A DNA stretch of 11,467 nucleotides from Altererythrobacter sp. Lineage in GTDB: Bacteria; Pseudomonadota; Alphaproteobacteria; Sphingomonadales; Sphingomonadaceae. Shown here piece by piece: positions 7,247-11,467 of the stretch. The position numbers and the translations under genes were made by a program. The stretch is taken from contig JAGXGU010000150.1 of assembly GCA_024636575.1 (NCBI GenBank), positions 1 through 11,467 of the forward strand, written 5' to 3'. Position 1 is the stretch's first letter; every line of letters begins with the position of its first letter. A model generated the notes under the pieces. It had not been told where the DNA came from and did no database searches. It worked only from the letters and a program-made list of their open reading frames with translations.

Positions 7247-8285
7247 CCGCATTTTCGCGCCGGTTGTGGCGGATCGACCACCACAGCGACAGGCCGATCA
7301 GGGTTGCCCCGATCAGGCCGGTAATCGTTTCCGGAATATGGACCACGGCAGAAACCAGCATGATACCGCCCAGCGCGATGATCGCCCAGAATGCGCCATG
7401 TTCCAGGAACCGGTACTGCGCCAGCGTACCTTTTTCGACCAGATGGATGGTCATCGAACGCACAAACATCGCGCCGATGGACAGACCCAGAGCAATGATT
7501 ACCATGTTGTTCGACAATGCAAACGCGCCAATAACCCCGTCAAAGCTGAATGAAGCGTCGAGTACGTTGAGATACAGGAATCCGCCCAAACCGGACCTGA
7601 CGACTACGCCTGCGGCCTTTTTGGCTTCCTCCCGCAGTTCCAGGATGGTTCCGATCGCCTCTACCGCGATGAATGTGATCAATCCCAGAACGCCGGCGAC
7701 CATGAAGGCGAGCGCCTCTTCATCTGGCAAGCGCGTGGAAATTCCCCACAACACCAGAAGCAACAGCGCGATCTCCGCCGCCTGTACCGAGGATATCCGG
7801 GTGAGCCGTTTTTCGATCACGCTGATCCAGTGCACTTCCTTGTCCGCATCGAAGAAGAATTTCAGGCCCACCATGGACAGGAACGCTCCGCCAAATCCGG
7901 CAATTCCGATATGTGCCGAGGATACGATTTCTTCATATTGGACCGGGTCATTGAGTGACAGTCTTACCGCTTCGACCGGCCCCAGGCCTGCCGCAATCGC
8001 GACAATGGCGAGCGGAAAGACAATCCGCATTCCGAACACCGCAATCGCCATACCCCAGGTCAGGAACCGGCGCTGCCAGATCTTGTCCATGTCCTTCAGC
8101 ACGGTGGCATTGACCACCGCATTGTCGAAGCTGAGCGATATTTCGAGCACCGAGAGAACCAGGATGATCCACAGCATGCCGACAGTGCCGGCGACGCTTC
8201 CGCCAGTACTGCTCCAGCCGTACCAGACGCCAAGGCCCAGGCAGACAAGGGTAAAGATCAAAGATGCGCGGTAGTAATGAAACAC
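7221..8285 (-). CDS. DUF475 / TerC-superfamily integral membrane protein
   Basis: The frame is open from 8438, but I choose the GTG at 8285 (MFHYYRASLIF). A strong GGGGAA lies 7 bases before it, and the longer form would run 107 bp into panB with a non-conserved, Pro/Arg-rich tail. That gives 354 residues. The protein has about nine hydrophobic segments and two related acidic membrane motifs: LEISLSFDNAVVNA (Glu47, Asp54, Asn55) and LDASFSFDGVIGAFAL (Asp243, Asp249). This paired arrangement is typical of DUF475 (PF04332) and resembles the TerC fold, whose acidic residues are thought to handle divalent metal in the membrane. Many TerC relatives act in manganese export or tellurite and metal stress. 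The substrate here is not known. It lies 46 bp behind panB on the same strand and may be co-transcribed with it. There is no tellurite gene nearby. Confidence 0.88.
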   Translation of the reverse strand: MFHYYRASLIFTLVCLGLGVWYGWSSTGGSVAGTVGMLWIILVLSVLEISLSFDNAVVNATVLKDMDKIWQRRFLTWGMAIAVFGMRIVFPLAIVAIAAGLGPVEAVRLSLNDPVQYEEIVSSAHIGIAGFGGAFLSMVGLKFFFDADKEVHWISVIEKRLTRISSVQAAEIALLLLVLWGISTRLPDEEALAFMVAGVLGLITFIAVEAIGTILELREEAKKAAGVVVRSGLGGFLYLNVLDASFSFDGVIGAFALSNNMVIIALGLSIGAMFVRSMTIHLVEKGTLAQYRFLEHGAFWAIIALGGIMLVSAVVHIPETITGLIGATLIGLSLWWSIRHNRRENAATAAPLDD

Positions 8286-8292
8286 GAATGGG

Positions 8293-8298
8293 TTCCCC
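8293..8298 (-). promoter_or_regulatory. Ribosome binding site deciding the DUF475 start
   Basis: On the - strand this reads GGGGAA, 7 bases before the GTG at 8285. It lies in the 46-bp gap behind the panB stop (8286-8331) and is the main reason for rejecting the longer frame that overlaps panB. Confidence 0.65.
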
Positions 8299-8331
8299 GG
8301 GGAAATATCGGTTTGAGGCGGCAGGAACCGT

Positions 8332-9204
8332 TTAGCCCTTCGGCTGGTAGGTCTGTTCTTCGCCGGGAAAACTGCGATTGCGCACTTCCTCGGCATAGGT
8401 GGCAACGGTTTTGCCGATGATCCCGGCGATATCTTCATACCGTTTGACGAAGCGCGGTACGCGATCGAACATGCCCAGCATGTCTTCGGTCACCAGCACC
8501 TGTCCGTCGCATTGGGCGGATGCGCCGATACCGATGGTGGGGCAGGACACTGACTGCGTAACCTCAATGGCGATCGGTTCGACCACGCCTTCGACCACGA
8601 TGGCGAACGTGCCCGCATCGTCGAGAGCCTTGGCATCGGTTACGATCTTGGCCGCTTCGCTATCGCTGCGCCCGCGTGCGGCATAACCACCCAGAACGTT
8701 GACCGCTTGCGGGGTCAGCCCGACATGGCCCATCACCGGTATTCCCCGCTGGCCCAGAAACGCCACCGTTTCCGCCATCGCGCCGCCGCCTTCAAGCTTT
8801 ACTGCTGCGGCGCCGGTTTGTTTGAGCAGGAAGGCCGCGCTTTCGAATGCCTGCTGCGGTGATGCCTCGTAAGAACCGAAGGGCATATCGATCACCACTA
8901 CCGCATGATAGCTGCCGCGAACCACCGCAGCGCCGTGATTGGCCATCATCTCCAGCGTAACCGGAATGGTGGATGGCAGTCCGTAAATCACCTGGCCCAG
9001 CGAATCCCCCACCAGCAACAGATCGCAATGCTCGTCCAGCAATTGCGCCTGCCGGGCGGTATAGGCGGTCAGCATCACCAGCGGTTCCGCCGTAACCCCG
9101 TCCTGCTTGCGCATGCGGATTTTCGGCACCGTCAGGCGGCGCATGGGCTGCGGCGTCGGGTTGGCACGGCTGGTCGAGGTGTCGAGTTGAAATGTGGTGG
9201 ACAT
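8332..9204 (-). CDS. panB: 3-methyl-2-oxobutanoate hydroxymethyltransferase (ketopantoate hydroxymethyltransferase)
   Basis: PanB makes ketopantoate from 2-oxoisovalerate and 5,10-methylenetetrahydrofolate, the first committed step to pantothenate and coenzyme A, in the cytoplasm. The 290-residue frame is full length. Metal-ligand positions are conserved: Asp67 in VGDSLG, Asp106 in DMPFGSY and Glu138 in KLEGG. His160 in GHVGLTPQ and the catalytic Glu205 in VVEGVVEP are also present, as is CPTIGIGA in the C-terminal half. The entry motif reads MLTAYTARQAQLLD, where many homologues have Asp after TAY; as I recall, the Thr form is common in alphaproteobacteria. The first 20 residues are a Ser/Thr-rich extension. 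Met21 (MRRLTVPKI) is a possible alternative start, and neither has a strong Shine-Dalgarno. panC and panD are not in the window, so the pathway genes are scattered. Confidence 0.97.
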   Translation of the reverse strand: MSTTFQLDTSTSRANPTPQPMRRLTVPKIRMRKQDGVTAEPLVMLTAYTARQAQLLDEHCDLLLVGDSLGQVIYGLPSTIPVTLEMMANHGAAVVRGSYHAVVVIDMPFGSYEASPQQAFESAAFLLKQTGAAAVKLEGGGAMAETVAFLGQRGIPVMGHVGLTPQAVNVLGGYAARGRSDSEAAKIVTDAKALDDAGTFAIVVEGVVEPIAIEVTQSVSCPTIGIGASAQCDGQVLVTEDMLGMFDRVPRFVKRYEDIAGIIGKTVATYAEEVRNRSFPGEEQTYQPKG

Positions 9205-9347
9205 TGCGGCGGTTTAGCGGCGGCGCGGGATAAACGCAAAGTAGATAAATGCGCGGCTCCTCTCGACGAACAGAAGAATTCTCTGCACAACCCGGCACAG
9301 CGCGATGCAGCCCGCAAAGATGGGCGCAATATGAGGAAATGTGAACA
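9205..9347. other. Divergent intergenic region between panB and the NSS transporter
   Basis: These 143 bp should hold promoters for both directions. I see no confident -35/-10 pair on either strand. The AT-richest part is at about 9229-9250 and contains a short direct repeat. GAGGAA at 9333-9338, 9 bases before the ATG at 9348, is the ribosome binding site of the transporter. Confidence 0.5.
9229..9252. repeat. Short direct repeat GATAAAYGC in a promoter region
   Basis: GATAAACGC at 9229-9237 and GATAAATGC at 9244-9252 match at 8 of 9 bases and begin 15 bp apart, 25-48 bases upstream of the panB start. It could be a regulator site, or chance in the only AT-rich patch of this gap. Confidence 0.3.
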
Positions 9348-10802
9348 ATGGTTGCAGTGTCCAGTGCCGATGGGTCCAGCAATGAAGGAAATCCGCAAGG
9401 TCGCCAAAGAGATGGCTGGTCGTCCCGGACTGCCTTTATCCTGGCTGCAATCGGATCTGCGGTCGGGCTGGGCAATCTGGTCCGCTTCCCGGCGGAGGCA
9501 GCAGCCAATGGCGGCGGTGCCTTTGTCCTGTTCTATATTTTCTGCATTCTGCTGATCGGCCTGCCGGTGCTGCTGTCCGAAACCCTGATCGGGCGGTACG
9601 GGCAATCTTCCGCCACGATCAGCGTCCGGCGCATGGCCGAAGCATCGAAAGCCTCCCGCTATTGGGAAGGGCTCGCCGGGCTGGGCGTGCTGGGGTCATT
9701 CATGATTCTGGCGTTTTACTGCGTGATCGGCGGCTGGGTGCTGTATTATATCGGCCTTTTCTTGGGGGATATATTCACCAGCGGCGTCACTGGCGGCGCG
9801 CTGACGGGCATGAGCGCCGAGGCGATTGCCGCGATTTTCCCTGCCTTGCTGGAAAATGGCCTGATGTTGACCGGGCTTGATATCGCATTCGTTGCCATCA
9901 CTCTCTATTTCGTGGCGCGGGGCGTGGCCGGCGGGATTGAAATTGTCGCGGTATGGTTGATGCCGGCATTTTTCACCCTGCTGCTTGGCATCACGATTTA
10001 TGGCGCGTTTAGCGGGGCTTTTGCTGAATCGCTGGTGTATCTGTTTACCTTCGATTTCTCGAAACTGACCGGCAGCGTCATGTTGGCCGCCGTAGGGCAA
10101 GCGTTCTTCTCGCTTTCGCTGGGGATGGCGGGGATGATCACCTATGGCTCCTATGTCAGCCGCGATGTGAACCTGGCGGGGACATCGGCTATCATTGCAG
10201 CTTCCGACACGGCAGTCGCGCTGATCGCGGGGCTGTGCATCTTTCCGATCGTGCTTGCAGCCGGGCTTTCGACAGAGGGCGGCCTGGGCCTGATGTTCAA
10301 CACGCTGCCGCATGCATTTCAATCGATGCCGGGCGGATCGGTAATTGGCCTGCTGTTCTTTATCATGGTCGGCTTCGCGGCGCTGACCAGCTCGGTGGCC
10401 TTGATGGAGGTGCCGACCGCCTGGGCCAGGGAAAAATTCAAGACCCCGCGTGCGCCCACTGCGATTGCAATTGCCGGTCTGGCCATGGCACTGGGGGCTG
10501 CTTCGGCTTATTCATTTAGCGCTCTATCCGATTTCCATCCGCTCGATTTTATCCCGCTGTTTGCGGGCGAGACTGTATTCGAAACACTCGATAGCGTCAC
10601 GGCGAAGCTGTTCATGCCGATTGGCGCCATCCTGACTTCGATATTTGTTGGCTGGATCGCCGAACGGCATCTGATCGACATGCAAACCGGGCTGACGGGG
10701 GGCATGCACCAATTCTGGCGTTTCCTGGTCAGGTGGCTGTGCCCGATGGTGCTGTCGCTGATCCTGATCGTGGGAATTTTTCCTTCTGTTGTCGGTGGAT
10801 AA
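9348..10802 (+). CDS. Sodium-dependent transporter, NSS/SNF family
   Basis: This 484-residue protein has about eleven or twelve membrane segments, the length of bacterial neurotransmitter:sodium symporters (LeuT, MhsT, TnaT type). A short hydrophilic N terminus leads to WSSRTAFILAAIGSAVGL and GNLVRFPAEAAANGGGAF (about 24-59). This is the family signature with the unwound TM1, including Asn43, equivalent to a sodium ligand in LeuT. TYGSYVSRD matches the region after TM6. FAALTSSVALMEV in TM8 carries Thr347-Ser348-Ser349, matching the second sodium site. Such proteins import amino acids or related amines with sodium; the substrate is not predictable here. A good GAGGAA precedes the ATG. It is transcribed divergently from panB and followed after 108 bp by another amino acid transporter gene. 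Confidence 0.94.
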   Translation: MVAVSSADGSSNEGNPQGRQRDGWSSRTAFILAAIGSAVGLGNLVRFPAEAAANGGGAFVLFYIFCILLIGLPVLLSETLIGRYGQSSATISVRRMAEASKASRYWEGLAGLGVLGSFMILAFYCVIGGWVLYYIGLFLGDIFTSGVTGGALTGMSAEAIAAIFPALLENGLMLTGLDIAFVAITLYFVARGVAGGIEIVAVWLMPAFFTLLLGITIYGAFSGAFAESLVYLFTFDFSKLTGSVMLAAVGQAFFSLSLGMAGMITYGSYVSRDVNLAGTSAIIAASDTAVALIAGLCIFPIVLAAGLSTEGGLGLMFNTLPHAFQSMPGGSVIGLLFFIMVGFAALTSSVALMEVPTAWAREKFKTPRAPTAIAIAGLAMALGAASAYSFSALSDFHPLDFIPLFAGETVFETLDSVTAKLFMPIGAILTSIFVGWIAERHLIDMQTGLTGGMHQFWRFLVRWLCPMVLSLILIVGIFPSVVGG

Positions 10803-10910
10803 AACGCCTGAATTTTTCTGATTGCAGCCATGGAAAAAGAGCATAAAAGCACGGGCTTGGACTAGCGGCGCGGGTAGTTCCCATTCCGGGTCCGGGAGAA
10901 TTCGGGGATC
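10803..10910. other. Intergenic gap between NSS and APC transporter genes
   Basis: The 108 bp contain a weak pairing (TTTTTC near 10813-10819 against GAAAAA near 10832-10838, loop about 14), which is too AT-only to call a terminator. GGGAG at 10894-10898 and GGGG at 10904-10907 precede the next ATG, and neither has ideal spacing. No promoter can be named with confidence. Confidence 0.4.
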
Positions 10911-11467
10911 ATGTTTATAGGCCGGGTAAAACCGCTGAGCGCCATTCTGGCGGCAGCGGAGAAAAAGTCGCTTCATCGTTCGCTAGGCTGGTTCCAACTG
11001 ATGCTTTTCGGCATCGGTTGCGTGATTGGCACGGGCATTTTCGTGCTGACCGCAGCGGGCGCGCAGAAGGCCGGACCGGGCTTGATGCTGGCCTTCGCCA
11101 TTGCCGGGGTAATCTGTATCGTCGCGGCGCTGTGTTATGCGGAAATTGCCGCGATGATTCCGGTGTCGGGATCGGCCTACACCTATACCTATGCGACGAT
11201 GGGTGAATTTCTGGCCTGGACGGTCGGCTGGGCGTTGATCCTGGAATATGCGGTTGCCGCCAGCGCAGTTTCCGTTGGCTGGTCCGGCTATTTCAGCGGG
11301 ACCATTCTGACGCAGTTTTTCGGGGTAACCCTTCCGCCGTGGCTGGCGGCCGGGCCGCTTGCCCTGGGCGGCGCACCGGGCGGGCTGATCAATCTGCCGG
11401 CGCTGGTGATCGCGCTACTGGTTACATGGCTGCTGATGATCGGGACACGCGAATCTGCCATGTTCAA
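10911..11467 (+). CDS. APC-superfamily amino acid permease, cationic amino acid transporter type (3' partial)
   Basis: An open frame starts at the ATG at 10911 and has no stop before the right edge, giving 185 residues of a protein that is usually about 450-500. The N terminus is a short cytoplasmic stretch, then LGWFQLMLFGIGCVIGTGIF, which is APC TM1 with the unwound Gly40-Thr41-Gly42 substrate motif. Next is CYAEIAAMIPVSGSAYTY from Cys75, typical of TM2 and the following loop. WTVGWALILEYAVAASAVS then WSGYF is characteristic of the CAT branch (TC 2.A.3.3, YfnA-like). These proteins move amino acids across the inner membrane, by proton coupling or exchange. Substrate specificity cannot be judged from this half. 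It follows the NSS transporter on the same strand and may or may not be in the same transcript. Confidence 0.9.
   Translation, partial: MFIGRVKPLSAILAAAEKKSLHRSLGWFQLMLFGIGCVIGTGIFVLTAAGAQKAGPGLMLAFAIAGVICIVAALCYAEIAAMIPVSGSAYTYTYATMGEFLAWTVGWALILEYAVAASAVSVGWSGYFSGTILTQFFGVTLPPWLAAGPLALGGAPGGLINLPALVIALLVTWLLMIGTRESAMF

Noticed and set aside
7264..8274. A 336-codon open frame on the + strand opposite DUF475
   Set aside because: It is exactly antisense to a clear membrane protein family. Its translation is rich in Ser, Arg, Pro and Thr with no domain, as expected for a shadow frame in high-GC DNA.
8286..8438. N-terminal extension of DUF475 up to the ATG at 8438
   Set aside because: It would overlap panB by 107 bp and add a hydrophilic Pro/Arg-rich tail. 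The GTG at 8285 has a strong Shine-Dalgarno.
8905..9555. A + strand frame opposite panB running into the NSS gene
   Set aside because: It is antisense to panB and in a different frame from the transporter, which has a proper ribosome binding site and an unmistakable NSS signature.
10813..10838. Possible terminator after the NSS gene (T-run paired with A-run)
   Set aside because: The stem is about six A:T-rich pairs around a 14-base loop, with no GC stem and no downstream T-run.
10857..10885. Possible sigma-70 promoter with TTGGAC as -35 upstream of the permease
   Set aside because: At 17-bp spacing the -10 would be CCCATT, which is not a credible match.

Overview
The window is gene-dense, high-GC DNA (about 60% by eye) with nine protein genes and almost no spare sequence. 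It looks like an alphaproteobacterium, probably of the order Sphingomonadales (Erythrobacteraceae or Sphingomonadaceae type). This is an inference from the PEP-CTERM/exosortase A (XrtA) regulatory genes, the alphaproteobacterial style of PanB, the base composition and the short intergenic gaps. It has not been checked by a search. No RNA gene, insertion sequence, CRISPR array or clear intrinsic terminator was found.

Region 1 (1-6254, + strand) is the end of an exopolysaccharide/PEP-CTERM cluster. It holds the C-terminal two thirds of an XrtA-associated polyprenyl-phosphate sugar transferase, the membrane histidine kinase PrsK, the sigma-54-dependent response regulator PrsR, and a TPR lipoprotein in the position where PrsT is often found. 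The four genes overlap or touch (a GTGA overlap, a TAATG junction and a 17-bp overlap), so they are very probably co-transcribed and translationally coupled. The likely logic is that PrsK senses an envelope or membrane state and phosphorylates PrsR. PrsR then activates sigma-54 promoters of exopolysaccharide and PEP-CTERM protein genes, and the sugar transferase starts the polysaccharide repeat unit. The targets are not in this window.

Region 2 (6275-8285) holds an SBF-like (bile acid:sodium symporter superfamily) transporter 20 bp behind the TPR gene. Facing it is a TerC-superfamily DUF475 membrane protein on the - strand. The 3' ends of these two convergent genes overlap by 26 bp, which leaves no room for a terminator.

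Region 3 (8332-9204, - strand) is panB, the first committed step of pantothenate synthesis, which may be co-transcribed with the DUF475 gene. A 143-bp divergent intergenic region separates it from region 4.

Region 4 (9348-11467, + strand) holds two secondary transporters of the LeuT fold: a complete sodium-dependent NSS/SNF-family transporter, and the N-terminal part of a cationic-amino-acid-type APC permease that runs off the right edge.

I see no clearly undescribed system. The best leads are the coupled PrsK-PrsR-TPR module with its short PrsT-like lipoprotein, and the membrane transporter attached to its 3' end.
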